This document shows positions 16,101 through 23,663 of a stretch of 24,700 nucleotides of DNA, piece by piece; the stretch's first letter is position 1; the number at the start of each line of letters is the position of its first letter. Both the position numbers and the translations under genes were made by a program. The notes under the pieces were generated by a model. That model was not told the DNA's origin and ran no database searches. It saw only the letters and a program-made list of their open reading frames with translations. This DNA is from JBLRWS01 sp047921075 (GTDB lineage: Bacteria; Bacteroidota; Rhodothermia; Balneolales; Balneolaceae), in NCBI GenBank assembly GCA_047921075.1, contig JBLRWS010000039.1:1-24700 (forward strand). Reading direction: 5' to 3'.

Positions 16101-17472
16101 TATCCTCAATCAGTACCGGCTGATACGCCTGAATACCCAAACGGTGAAGGGTCGGCGCACGGTTCAGCAGTACGGGGTGGCCGTCAATTACATTTTCAAG
16201 CACTTCCCAAACCACTTGATCGCGGCGGTCTACTACTTTCTTGGCGCTCTTCACCGTTTTCACGTAGCCGCGTTCAATCAGGCGGCGAATCACAAACGGC
16301 TTGTACAGCTCGATGGCCATCTCTTTTGGAAGGCCGCATTCGTGCATTTTAAGGCTTGGGCCAACCACAATTACCGAACGTCCGGAATAATCGACCCGCT
16401 TACCGAGCAAGTTTTGACGGAACCGTCCGCTCTTGCCTTTCAGCATGTCGCTGAGCGATTTCAGCGGGCGATTGTTGTTGCGAACCGCGTTCGATTTTCG
16501 GGAGTTGTCGTACAGAGAGTCGACCGCTTCCTGCAGCATACGCTTCTCGTTGCGCAGAATTACATCCGGCGCCTTGATGTCGATAAGGCGCTTCAGTCGG
16601 TTGTTACGGATAATCACCCGTCGGTAGAGATCGTTCAGGTCCGATGTTGCGAACCGGCCGCCTTCAAGAGGCACCAGTGGACGCAGCTCGGGCGGGATAA
16701 CCGGAATCACACTCTGTACCATCCATTCGGGACGGTTCTCGGTGTGGCTGTTGGCCGCGCGGAACGACTCGATAACCTGCAGCCGCTTCAGTTTCTTTTT
16801 CTTACGCATCTGCGAGGTTTCGTTGCGAACCTCATCGCGCAGTCGATAAGCGAGGCTGTCGAGCTCCATCGTCTTCAGCAGCGCTTCTACCGCTTCGGCA
16901 CCGTCTTTTACGATAAACTTATCTTCATCCTCATCATCCAGGTCAAAATTATCTTCGGGGAGCTGGTCGATGATATCGAACTTCTCCTCTTCGGTGATAA
17001 GGTCACCGCGTTTGTACCCGAGGTCGCGGGCAAGTCCGGGATTGATCACCACAAACGTTTCGTAATAAACGATACGATCGAGGTTTTTGGACGAGTAGCC
17101 CAGTAAGTACGCAATTTTACTTGGCAGCGACTTAAAGTACCAAATGTGTACAATAGGCACGGTAAGCGTGATGTGCCCCATCCGTTCGCGGCGAACGGCT
17201 TTTCGGGTAACTTCAACACCGCAGCGATCGCAAATGATGCCTTTGTAGCGGATTCGCTTATACTTTCCGCAATGGCACTCGTAATCTTTTACAGGGCCGA
17301 AAATTTTCTCACAGAACAGCCCGTCCATTTCCGGTTTAAACGTACGGTAGTTGATGGTTTCCGGGGTGAGAACTTCACCGTGAGAACGGGACAAAATGCG
17401 CTCGGCGGATGCCAGAGAGATCCCGATATTTGAGAAATCTTTCGTAACAGTTAATGTGTTTGTTGCCGGCAA
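13171..17472 (-). CDS. rpoC: DNA-directed RNA polymerase subunit beta'
   Basis: This is the catalytic clamp subunit of RNA polymerase, 1433 aa. The N-terminal zinc ribbon has Cys66, Cys68, Cys81 and Cys84. The catalytic magnesium loop NADFDGDQMAVH has Asp473, Asp475 and Asp477. The second zinc site uses Cys817 and CETERGVCAKC (Cys891, 898, 901). The start codon is TTG at 17472-17470. It is preceded by GGAGGT six bases upstream, and the first internal Met (residue 49) is already inside the conserved clamp, so TTG is well supported. The gene follows rpoB with a 41-nt spacer and is the last gene of the cluster, ending at the bidirectional terminator. No intein or insertion is apparent. Confidence 0.99.
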   Translation of the reverse strand: MPATNTLTVTKDFSNIGISLASAERILSRSHGEVLTPETINYRTFKPEMDGLFCEKIFGPVKDYECHCGKYKRIRYKGIICDRCGVEVTRKAVRRERMGHITLTVPIVHIWYFKSLPSKIAYLLGYSSKNLDRIVYYETFVVINPGLARDLGYKRGDLITEEEKFDIIDQLPEDNFDLDDEDEDKFIVKDGAEAVEALLKTMELDSLAYRLRDEVRNETSQMRKKKKLKRLQVIESFRAANSHTENRPEWMVQSVIPVIPPELRPLVPLEGGRFATSDLNDLYRRVIIRNNRLKRLIDIKAPDVILRNEKRMLQEAVDSLYDNSRKSNAVRNNNRPLKSLSDMLKGKSGRFRQNLLGKRVDYSGRSVIVVGPSLKMHECGLPKEMAIELYKPFVIRRLIERGYVKTVKSAKKVVDRRDQVVWEVLENVIDGHPVLLNRAPTLHRLGIQAYQPVLIEDKAIRLHPLSCTAFNADFDGDQMAVHLPLSHDAIMEASVLMLGSHNILSPASGGPVAVPSQDMILGIYYLTKMGSGLLGEGKTFSNTDEVVIAYDQGKIETHAKINVRIPVTDDDGTVEHKIVKTTTGRVLFNSIVPEGVEFINKTLGKKELRNLISDIYTTVGPVETAEFLDNMKDMGFERATVGGLSFSLEDIIIPDEKRKLIEKAQSEVAEIQDRYEMGFITDNERYNQVIDKWTSTTNRVSETLFQSLTEDKDGFNAVFMMADSGARGSKEQIRQLGGMRGLMAKPQKSSMQQGNEVIENPILSSFREGLTVLEYFISTHGARKGLADTALKTADAGYLTRRLVDVSQDIIINEIDCGTLRGIKMQALKDQEDIIESLEDRIVGRVSMHDIKDPITDELLCESNQLISEKIAKQIAETSIEEVEIRSVLTCETERGVCAKCYGRDMSKNGMVQVGEAVGVIAAQSIGEPGTQLTLRTFHVGGTASRMEADSQHKAKFDGKIEFENLRVVEYDDGEETHNVVLSRAGEIHILGEDGKVLINYNVPYGAEMMIEEGDTVMKGMPLCKWDPYNALIFSELEGTIEYKDIIEEVTFTADTDSQTGHREKVIIDSRDRTLVPTLVIKGTDDRIRENPLPVDTHITVEDGDKVQAGQVLAKIPRAASKSKDITAGLPRVTELFEARSPSDPAAVSEIDGIVKMGGRKRGSQEVIVESKDGTDEKKYLISLSKHILVQENDFVKAGQALSDGTIPAQEILNILGPYAVQSYLVNEIQEVYRLQGVKINDKHIETIVRTMMQKVEVTDPGDTMYLEGDKVDRFELNNRNDELIGKFVVTDPGGSDLKLGKMLDRREVREINNQLIQEGKEEVKTKEAEPAISKPILLGITRAALSTESWLSAASFQETTKVLTQASIEAKKDLLRGLKENVVVGHKVPAGTGLQEYDDLIVDSRAEYDEIDEEVEKVFETLGADSPSSNEE

Positions 17473-17476
17473 GGGT

Positions 17477-17485
17477 GTACCTCCG
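17477..17485 (-). promoter_or_regulatory. Shine-Dalgarno site fixing the TTG start of rpoC
   Basis: The minus strand reads CGGAGGTACACCC before TTG. GGAGGT is an almost complete anti-16S match at optimal distance. This is stronger than the ribosome binding sites of most genes in the window and decides the start. Confidence 0.75.
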
Positions 17486-17513
17486 ATTTAAATTTGATTA
17501 ACAGAACAACGAA

Positions 17514-20500
17514 TTAGTCGATGTTGATTTCGAGGCCGAGGCCCATGAGTTCGCGAAGCAATACTTTGAACGACTCAGGAATATCGCCATCGGGTAAATT
17601 CTCCCCTTTCACGATCGCCTCGTATACTTTAGACCGTCCTTTCACATCGTCACTTTTCACGGTTAACATCTCCTTGAGAATGTTGGCAGCTCCATAGGCA
17701 TACAGTGCCCAAACTTCCATCTCACCCAATCGCTGGCCACCAAACTGTGCTTTTCCGCCCAGTGGTTGCTGTGTAATAAGAGAGTATGGACCGATAGAGC
17801 GTGCGTGCATCTTATCTTCGATCAGGTGATTCAGCTTAAGCATATACATCACTCCAACCGTGGTTTGCTGGTCCATGGCCTGGCCGCTTCGTCCGTCAAA
17901 CAGGGTTACCCGTCCGTCTTCGGGCAGGCCTGCGTTGCGCAGCTCTTCCTGCACCTGAGCGTACGAGGCTCCGTCAAAGATTGGAGAGGCGTATTTCACA
18001 CCCATCTTCAATCCGGCCCAGCCGAGAATGGTCTCATAAATCTGTCCGAGGTTCATTCGCGAAGGTACGCCCAGCGGATTCAGTACAATATCGACCGGGG
18101 TGCCATCTTCGAGGAACGGCATGTCTTCTACCGGTACCACTTTGGCAATTACACCTTTGTTTCCGTGACGGCCGGCCATCTTGTCGCCCACCTGCAGCTT
18201 CCGTTTCTTGGCCACGTACACTTTCGCTTTTTGGATGATGCCCGGGGGCAGCTCATCACCTACCTGAATCTGGTACTTGCGTCGTTTGGCTTCCGTTTCG
18301 ACATCGCGGCGCAGCTCCCGGTAGTTTTTAAACAGGAGTTTTACGTGCTTCACGAGCTCTTCGTCGGTAGCCCAGTCTACGTTCTCGTTCAGGTTTATAG
18401 GATCGATCTCTTCAAATACCGATTTCTTGTACTTCTCGCCTTTCGGTATCATCTCCACGCCGCTATAGTTGTATACGCCGGGCGATGTTTTATCACGAAG
18501 CAAGCTGTACATCTTGTCGGCCCACTTCGAGTTGAGATCGGCTACTTTTGAAGAGTACCGCTCATTTTCCTGTTCAACCAGTTTTTTCTCCTCTTTTCGG
18601 GAGATCTGCTCGTCGCGCTTACGGCTAAAGAGCTTGGTGTCGATTACCACGCCCGAAACACCCGGAGGTGTTTTCATGGAGGCATCTTTTACATCACCGG
18701 CTTTATCTCCAAAAATAGCCCGGAGCAGTTTCTCTTCCGGTGTAGGATCTGTTTCGCCTTTGGGTGTAATTTTACCGACCAGAATATCGCCGGGATTTAC
18801 TTTTGCGCCCGTACGAATAATACCTTGCTCGTTGAGGTTCCGTGTGGCTTCTTCACTCACATTCGGAATTTCACGGGTCAGCTCTTCTTCGCCGCGTTTG
18901 GTATCGCGAACCTGCTGCTCAAATTCGGTAATGTGAATGGAGGTGTAGATATCTTCCTGAACGATGCGCTCGCTAACCACAATCGCATCCTCAAAGTTGT
19001 ATCCGCGCCACGGCATAAATGCCACCAGCAGGTTTCGGCCAAGCGCCAGCTCCCCTTTGTCTGTAGAGTAGCCATCGGCAATCGCTTCGCCTTCTTTCAC
19101 GTTGTCGCCATAGCTCACAATCGGCCGCTGGTTTACTGTGGTATCCTGGTTACTGCGTTCAAATTTCTGCAGCTTGTACGTTTTAATGCCTTCATCGAAG
19201 TAACAGTTCTGCTCGAGGTCACTTCGTTTGTACTTAATCCGGATCTCATTCCCGCTTACATACACCACTTCGCCATCTCCTTCGGCGGTGATGATGGCAC
19301 GGGAATCGCGTGCGGCGCGCACTTCGAGGCCGGTTCCCACAATGGGAGACTCCGGCCGCAGCAGTGGCACAGCCTGACGCTGCATGTTCGAGCCCATCAG
19401 GGCACGGTTGGCATCGTCGTGCTCAATAAATGGAATCAATGCCGCTGCCAGAGAGGTAATCTGATTGGCAGATACATCCATAAATTCAATCTCTTCGGGC
19501 TTGGCAAGGCCAACGTTGCTGTCGCGGAAACGGGAGAAAATGGTATCGCTCTTAAAGTTTCCTTTGTCGTCAATAACCGCGTTTGCCTGGGCAATAATCG
19601 TTTCATCTTCTTGCTCGGCAGCCAGATATTCAACCTGATCGGTAACGACGCCGTCTTTCACTTTGCGATAGGGCGTTTCGATAAAACCGAAATCGTTTAC
19701 CTTGGCATGAATACAGAGCGAAGTAATCAACCCAATGTTCGGGCCTTCCGGCGTTTCAATTGGGCAGAGACGTCCGTAGTGTGTGTAGTGAACATCACGA
19801 ACTTCAAACCCGGCACGTTCGCGTGTCAAACCACCGGGGCCCAGAGCTGACATACGCCGTTTGTGCGTAATTTCAGCAATCGGGTTGGTTTGGTCCATAA
19901 ACTGCGAGAGCTGGTTGGTACCAAAAAAGCTGTTGATGACGCTCGAAATAGTTCGGGCGTTCACCAGATCCTGCGGCGTTAGCTGCTCGGCATCGCGGGA
20001 GTTCATTCGCTCGCGAATGGTTCTGGCCATTCGTGCAAGCCCGACCGCAAACTGCTGAGCAAGCTGTTCGCCAACGGTACGTACACGCCGGTTGCTCAGG
20101 TGATCAATATCATCCACCTGCGATTTCATCTCTTTCAGGCGAATCACCTCCCGGATAATCGCCACCACATCTTCTTTGGTGAGATACTGAATTTCAGATT
20201 CTACATCTACTTTCAGACGCTTATTAAGGCGATAGCGTCCCACTTCGCCAAGATCGTACTTCTTGTCGCTGAAGAAGAGTCGTTCCAGAACTTGCCGTGC
20301 CGTTTCCGGATCGGGCATTTCACCGGTTCGGATCTGCTTGTAAATCTCGCCCAGAGCCGACACTTCATCATGAGATGAATCTTTTCGGAGTGTGTTCATA
20401 ACCACCGAACGATCCGACTCTTCGGAGTTCAGCGTTTGCACCAGAACGTTCTTAATACCGTGCTCTTTCAGCAGTCCGTAATCGTCTTCGGACAGCTCGT

Positions 20501-21341
20501 GGTCGCGCTCCAGAATAATTTTTCGGCTGGTCGCTTCCTGCACTTCCCCGGTCTCATCATCCACCACCTCTTCGGTCACTTCTATAGCAACTTCAGATGC
20601 GAGGCGTTTGCCTACCGCTTTGCTCTTGTAGGTTTTCTTGGTTCCGAATTCCACTTCATCAGACAGCTCGAATAGATTCAGGATATCCATATCGGTGGAG
20701 AAGCCCAGCGCACGCAGAAGCGTGGTGGCCGGCACTTTCTTCTTACGATCGATATAGGCCCAGAGCACGTCGCGGATGTCGTTGGTAAATTCAATCCATG
20801 ACCCTTTAAATGGAATTACCCGTGCAGAGTAAAGCTGCGTTCCGTTGGGGTGAACCGATTGGCCAAAGAATACACCCGGCGAACGGTGAAGCTGGCTTAC
20901 AATCACCCGCTCGGCACCGTTAATGATGAACGTACCACGGTCGGTCATCCACGGCAGATCCCCCAGAAATACTTCCTGCTCAATGGTTTCTTCCGCTTCG
21001 TCCGCATCATCAATGGAAGAGAGCCGTAGCTTCGCCTTGAGCGGAATGGCATACGTAAGCCCACGCTCCTGGCATTCCCGAATATTGTATTTCGGGGTAT
21101 CCACCGAATAATACACGAACTGCAGGATGTGCGTCTCCCTGCTGTCGGTAATCGGAAAATTCTCGTTAAAAATTCGTTGAAGGCCTTTATGAATCCGATC
21201 GGACGGGGCAACATCAAGCTGGGCAAAGTTATTGAACGATTCGAGCTGGATGTCGAGAAAGTCGGGATAGTCAATTACCTGATTAATGCGGCCAAATGTG
21301 CGTCGGTCGGTAAACGGGATTTTCTCCATAGTGGTACTCAA
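17514..21341 (-). CDS. rpoB: DNA-directed RNA polymerase subunit beta
   Basis: This is the second large subunit of RNA polymerase, 1275 aa if started at the TTG at 21341 or 1271 aa from the ATG at 21329 (MEKIPF). AAAGGAGAGG ends 7-10 nt before the TTG and would be about 20 nt from the ATG, so TTG is slightly favoured. The rifampicin-pocket segment lies at about 474-505 (QLSQFMDQTNP, then ITHKRRMSALGPGGL), with Asp483, His493 and Ser498 at the positions of E. coli Asp516, His526 and Ser531. These are wild-type residues, predicting sensitivity. Further downstream is the conserved KMAGRHGNKGV stretch that lines the active centre. Upstream lie an attenuator-like hairpin after rplL and a hairpin over the ribosome binding site. 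rpoC follows 41 nt later. Confidence 0.98.
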   Translation of the reverse strand: MSTTMEKIPFTDRRTFGRINQVIDYPDFLDIQLESFNNFAQLDVAPSDRIHKGLQRIFNENFPITDSRETHILQFVYYSVDTPKYNIRECQERGLTYAIPLKAKLRLSSIDDADEAEETIEQEVFLGDLPWMTDRGTFIINGAERVIVSQLHRSPGVFFGQSVHPNGTQLYSARVIPFKGSWIEFTNDIRDVLWAYIDRKKKVPATTLLRALGFSTDMDILNLFELSDEVEFGTKKTYKSKAVGKRLASEVAIEVTEEVVDDETGEVQEATSRKIILERDHELSEDDYGLLKEHGIKNVLVQTLNSEESDRSVVMNTLRKDSSHDEVSALGEIYKQIRTGEMPDPETARQVLERLFFSDKKYDLGEVGRYRLNKRLKVDVESEIQYLTKEDVVAIIREVIRLKEMKSQVDDIDHLSNRRVRTVGEQLAQQFAVGLARMARTIRERMNSRDAEQLTPQDLVNARTISSVINSFFGTNQLSQFMDQTNPIAEITHKRRMSALGPGGLTRERAGFEVRDVHYTHYGRLCPIETPEGPNIGLITSLCIHAKVNDFGFIETPYRKVKDGVVTDQVEYLAAEQEDETIIAQANAVIDDKGNFKSDTIFSRFRDSNVGLAKPEEIEFMDVSANQITSLAAALIPFIEHDDANRALMGSNMQRQAVPLLRPESPIVGTGLEVRAARDSRAIITAEGDGEVVYVSGNEIRIKYKRSDLEQNCYFDEGIKTYKLQKFERSNQDTTVNQRPIVSYGDNVKEGEAIADGYSTDKGELALGRNLLVAFMPWRGYNFEDAIVVSERIVQEDIYTSIHITEFEQQVRDTKRGEEELTREIPNVSEEATRNLNEQGIIRTGAKVNPGDILVGKITPKGETDPTPEEKLLRAIFGDKAGDVKDASMKTPPGVSGVVIDTKLFSRKRDEQISRKEEKKLVEQENERYSSKVADLNSKWADKMYSLLRDKTSPGVYNYSGVEMIPKGEKYKKSVFEEIDPINLNENVDWATDEELVKHVKLLFKNYRELRRDVETEAKRRKYQIQVGDELPPGIIQKAKVYVAKKRKLQVGDKMAGRHGNKGVIAKVVPVEDMPFLEDGTPVDIVLNPLGVPSRMNLGQIYETILGWAGLKMGVKYASPIFDGASYAQVQEELRNAGLPEDGRVTLFDGRSGQAMDQQTTVGVMYMLKLNHLIEDKMHARSIGPYSLITQQPLGGKAQFGGQRLGEMEVWALYAYGAANILKEMLTVKSDDVKGRSKVYEAIVKGENLPDGDIPESFKVLLRELMGLGLEINID

Positions 21342-21358
21342 AAGGAAGCCTCTCCTTT
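21341..21358 (-). promoter_or_regulatory. Hairpin covering the rpoB ribosome binding site
   Basis: On the minus strand AAAGGA (21358-21353) and TCCTTT (21346-21341) are exact inverse complements around a GAGGCT loop. The stem includes the Shine-Dalgarno sequence and touches the TTG start. It could lower rpoB translation when folded. The stem is AT-rich and short, so stability is modest. Confidence 0.4.
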
Positions 21359-21432
21359 AGGTTAAGAATAAGATGTGGCGGGGATTCGTATGCAAAACGG
21401 GTTTCGCAACGGGTAGCAATATAATAAGATAC

Positions 21433-21463
21433 CAAAAGCCAGCACCTTATAACGGTGCCGGCT
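21433..21463 (-). terminator. Attenuator-like hairpin between rplL and rpoB
   Basis: The minus strand folds AGCCGGCACC (21463-21454) with GGTGCTGGCT (21446-21437), ten pairs with one G-U, around a 7-nt loop, followed by TTTGGT. The short U-run suggests partial termination. This matches the well-known E. coli arrangement, in which an attenuator here lowers rpoB-rpoC expression relative to L7/L12. Confidence 0.65.
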
Positions 21464-21487
21464 CCTGGAAATTGTGTACAAGAAGAC

Positions 21488-21868
21488 TTATTTGAGCTCT
21501 ACTTCAGCTCCGGCGTCTTCAAGCTTGGTTTTCAGCTCTTCGGCTTCATCTTTGCCAACTGCTTCTTTGATGGTGTTAGGTGCACCGTCAACCAGTTCTT
21601 TTGCTTCTTTCAGTCCAAGGCCTGTAATGCCTCGTACTTCTTTAATAACAGCAATTTTCTTGGCACCGGCACTCTTCAGAATTACGTCGAATTCTGTTTG
21701 CTCTTCAGCCGCGCCGGCATCGCCGCCAGCTGCAGCACCACCGGCTACCGCAACTGCCGCAGCGGCAGGTTTGATATCGTACTCTTCTTCGAGCACTTTT
21801 GCCAGTTCATTTGCTTCTTTGATAGTTAAGTTAACAAGTTGTTCTGCTAAGTCTTTAACGTCAGCCAT
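21488..21868 (-). CDS. rplL: 50S ribosomal protein L7/L12
   Basis: This is the multicopy stalk protein that recruits translation GTPases. The 126-aa product has the N-terminal dimerisation helices (1-33), an Ala/Gly-rich hinge at 34-55 (AAAAVAVAGGAAAGG), and the globular C-terminal domain from TEFDVIL onward. The GTPase-contact segment is GLGLKEAKELVD. The ATG at 21868 follows a GGAG ribosome binding site (CGGAGAATTAACA). It comes 45 nt after rplJ and is followed by the attenuator-like hairpin before rpoB. Confidence 0.98.
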   Translation of the reverse strand: MADVKDLAEQLVNLTIKEANELAKVLEEEYDIKPAAAAVAVAGGAAAGGDAGAAEEQTEFDVILKSAGAKKIAVIKEVRGITGLGLKEAKELVDGAPNTIKEAVGKDEAEELKTKLEDAGAEVELK

Positions 21869-21913
21869 TGTTAATTCTCCGTTAGGATTGATTAATTAAA
21901 TTGATAGTAAAAA

Positions 21914-22438
21914 TTAAGAATCGCCTTTTTCAGCGATGGTCTGTACGGCTCCGGCAATGGTTGAACCCTGTGCCTGAAGGCCGCTAATAACATTTCGGAT
22001 GGGTGATTGCAGCAGTCCAAGAATGTCGCCAATAATCTCGTTCTTGGATTTCATAGAAGCCAATGCATCGAGCTTGTCTTCGCTGTAAAAATCACCATCG
22101 ATCAGAGCTGCCTTAAATTGAGGCTTGTTATGCTCTTTGATATACTCCTTCAACACTTTTGCAGGTGCTGACAGCTCTTCTTCCACAAACGCAAAGCCAT
22201 TTTGCTCATGCAGATGCGGGAAAAGCTCATCATATCCGCCAATTGCTTCCATAGCCCGCTTCATGAGTGTATTTTTATACACTTTAAAGCGAACATTACC
22301 TTTGTAGAACTGGCCGCGAAGTTTGCCCATGTCATCGACTGACATGCCGGTGTATTTTGTCACATACACACCGTTCGCGGATTTCAGCTCCTCGGTAATT
22401 TCGTCCACAACTGCCTTCTTTTCTTCTAATGTCGGCAT
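21914..22438 (-). CDS. rplJ: 50S ribosomal protein L10
   Basis: L10 anchors L7/L12 dimers to 23S rRNA at the base of the stalk. The 174-aa protein starts MPTLEEKKAVVDEI and carries the family-typical KVYKNTLMKRA at 52-62. The C-terminal helix that binds L7/L12 ends in VQTIAEKG. The ATG at 22438 follows AGGAAAG. Only 19 nt separate it from rplA, so the long L10 leader RNA found in some other phyla is absent. L10 autoregulation, if present, must use something smaller or lie elsewhere. Confidence 0.97.
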   Translation of the reverse strand: MPTLEEKKAVVDEITEELKSANGVYVTKYTGMSVDDMGKLRGQFYKGNVRFKVYKNTLMKRAMEAIGGYDELFPHLHEQNGFAFVEEELSAPAKVLKEYIKEHNKPQFKAALIDGDFYSEDKLDALASMKSKNEIIGDILGLLQSPIRNVISGLQAQGSTIAGAVQTIAEKGDS

Positions 22439-22457
22439 TGTTCTTTCCTATTAGATT

Positions 22458-23156
22458 CTAAATTGAAGTAATGGATGAACGACTGATCGGAATGCCGGGG
22501 CCCATTGTGGTGCTAATCGTAGCACTGCGGATGTAACTGCCTTTTGTTGATGCAGGGCGCATTTTGATCACAGTTTGCAAGAACGAGATCAGATTCTCCC
22601 GTAATTGCGATGCGTCAAAGCTTGCCCGGCCAACAGATACGTGCAGAATACCGGCTTTATCCACCCGAAAGTCGATTTTACCGGATTTAAACTCCTCTAC
22701 TGCCGCAGCAACATCCATGGTAACGGTTCCGCTTTTGGGGTTTGGCATCAGGCCGCGCGGACCCAGATGGCGCCCAAGCTTTCCGATTTTTCCCATCACG
22801 TCGGGGGTAGCAACAATCACGTCGATGTCGGCCCACCCGCCCTCAATTTTTTCGATATAGTCGTCAAGGCCTACATGATCGGCGCCGGCTTGTTTGGCTT
22901 CTTCCTGTTTGGCTTCGTTAACCAAAGCCAGCACTCGAACAGATTTACCTGTTCCGTGCGGAAGAGAAACCGTACCGCGCACCATTTGATCGGCATGACG
23001 CGGATCTACACCCAGCCGCAGATTCAGATCTACGGACTCGTCAAAGGCGGCGATTTTGGTTTTAAGCACCAAATCGCACGCTTCTTCGAGCGTGTAATCA
23101 GCTTCGCGGTCGATCAATTCAGCTACCTGGCGATATTTTTTTCCTCGCTTAGCCAT
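22458..23156 (-). CDS. rplA: 50S ribosomal protein L1
   Basis: L1 forms the mobile stalk that helps release deacylated tRNA from the E site, and in many bacteria it also represses its own operon mRNA. The 232-aa length is normal. The signature LGPRGLMPNPKSGTV is at 131-145, and GKIDFRVDKAGILHV at 159-173 belongs to the RNA-binding domain. The ATG at 23156 is 16 nt after the rplK stop, so the two are co-transcribed and probably co-translated. A weak AGGAT lies upstream. Confidence 0.97.
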   Translation of the reverse strand: MAKRGKKYRQVAELIDREADYTLEEACDLVLKTKIAAFDESVDLNLRLGVDPRHADQMVRGTVSLPHGTGKSVRVLALVNEAKQEEAKQAGADHVGLDDYIEKIEGGWADIDVIVATPDVMGKIGKLGRHLGPRGLMPNPKSGTVTMDVAAAVEEFKSGKIDFRVDKAGILHVSVGRASFDASQLRENLISFLQTVIKMRPASTKGSYIRSATISTTMGPGIPISRSSITSI

Positions 23157-23172
23157 GTCTTATCATCCTACA

Positions 23173-23604
23173 TTATTTGTCTCGGATTACTCGCAAACCC
23201 ATGCTTCGCGCAGTTCCGGCGATCATCTCAGCTGCCTGGTCGACATCATATGCATTCAAGTCTTCCATTTTTTCCTGAGCAATCTCCTTGCACTGCGTCC
23301 AGGTTACCTTTCCTACTTTATTTCGGTTAGGTTGACCCGAGCCGGATTTAACCTTTGCGGCCTTCTTTAGAAGCACAGCAGCCGGAGGCGTCTTCGTCTT
23401 AAACGAAAACGACTTGTCGGCGAACACTGTAATTTCGACCGGAATGATTGTACCCGCTTTATCTTGGGTTTGTGCATTAAATGCTTTACAAAACTCCATA
23501 ATGTTGATGCCGGCCTGGCCTAAAGCTGGGCCCACCGGTGGTGCAGGGTTTGCCTGCCCGCCAACGATTTGAAGTTTTAGCACTCGTTCTACTTTTTTTG
23601 CCAT
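23173..23604 (-). CDS. rplK: 50S ribosomal protein L11
   Basis: L11 binds the GTPase-associated centre of 23S rRNA and is needed for RelA activation and factor-dependent steps. The 143-aa protein has the N-terminal domain with PPVGPALGQAGINIMEF at 22-38 and the C-terminal rRNA-binding domain (about 75-143) with DLNAYDVDQAAEMIAGTARS at 115-134. The ATG at 23604 has no Shine-Dalgarno sequence. Instead a 6-bp hairpin ends three bases before it. The gene follows nusG by 59 nt and precedes rplA by 16 nt. Confidence 0.98.
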   Translation of the reverse strand: MAKKVERVLKLQIVGGQANPAPPVGPALGQAGINIMEFCKAFNAQTQDKAGTIIPVEITVFADKSFSFKTKTPPAAVLLKKAAKVKSGSGQPNRNKVGKVTWTQCKEIAQEKMEDLNAYDVDQAAEMIAGTARSMGLRVIRDK

Positions 23605-23663
23605 ATAGAATCAATTAGTGATTCGTGCTTCTGTTTGCTGCGTAATAGCTCACGTTAAAGTTC
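23605..23663 (-). promoter_or_regulatory. nusG-rplK spacer with hairpin and 23S-complementary stretch (candidate regulatory leader)
   Basis: On the minus strand GAATCA-ctaat-TGATTC (23624-23608) is a perfect 6-bp hairpin ending three bases before the rplK ATG. Upstream, GTGAGCTATTACGC (23653-23640) is the exact complement of a conserved segment in the GTPase-associated centre of 23S rRNA, GCGTAATAGCTCAC. CGTG and CACG flank the block (23654-23651 and 23627-23624) and could close a larger structure. Regulation by L1 or L11 is inference. Confidence 0.45.

Noticed and set aside
19835..19930. Rifampicin-resistance substitution in RpoB
   Set aside because: The residues at the main resistance positions (Asp483, His493, Ser498) are the normal ones; Thr and Ala differences in QLSQFMDQTNPIAE occur in sensitive species too.
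22439..22457. L10 leader RNA before rplJ
   Set aside because: Only 19 nt separate rplA and rplJ, too short for the known leader structure.
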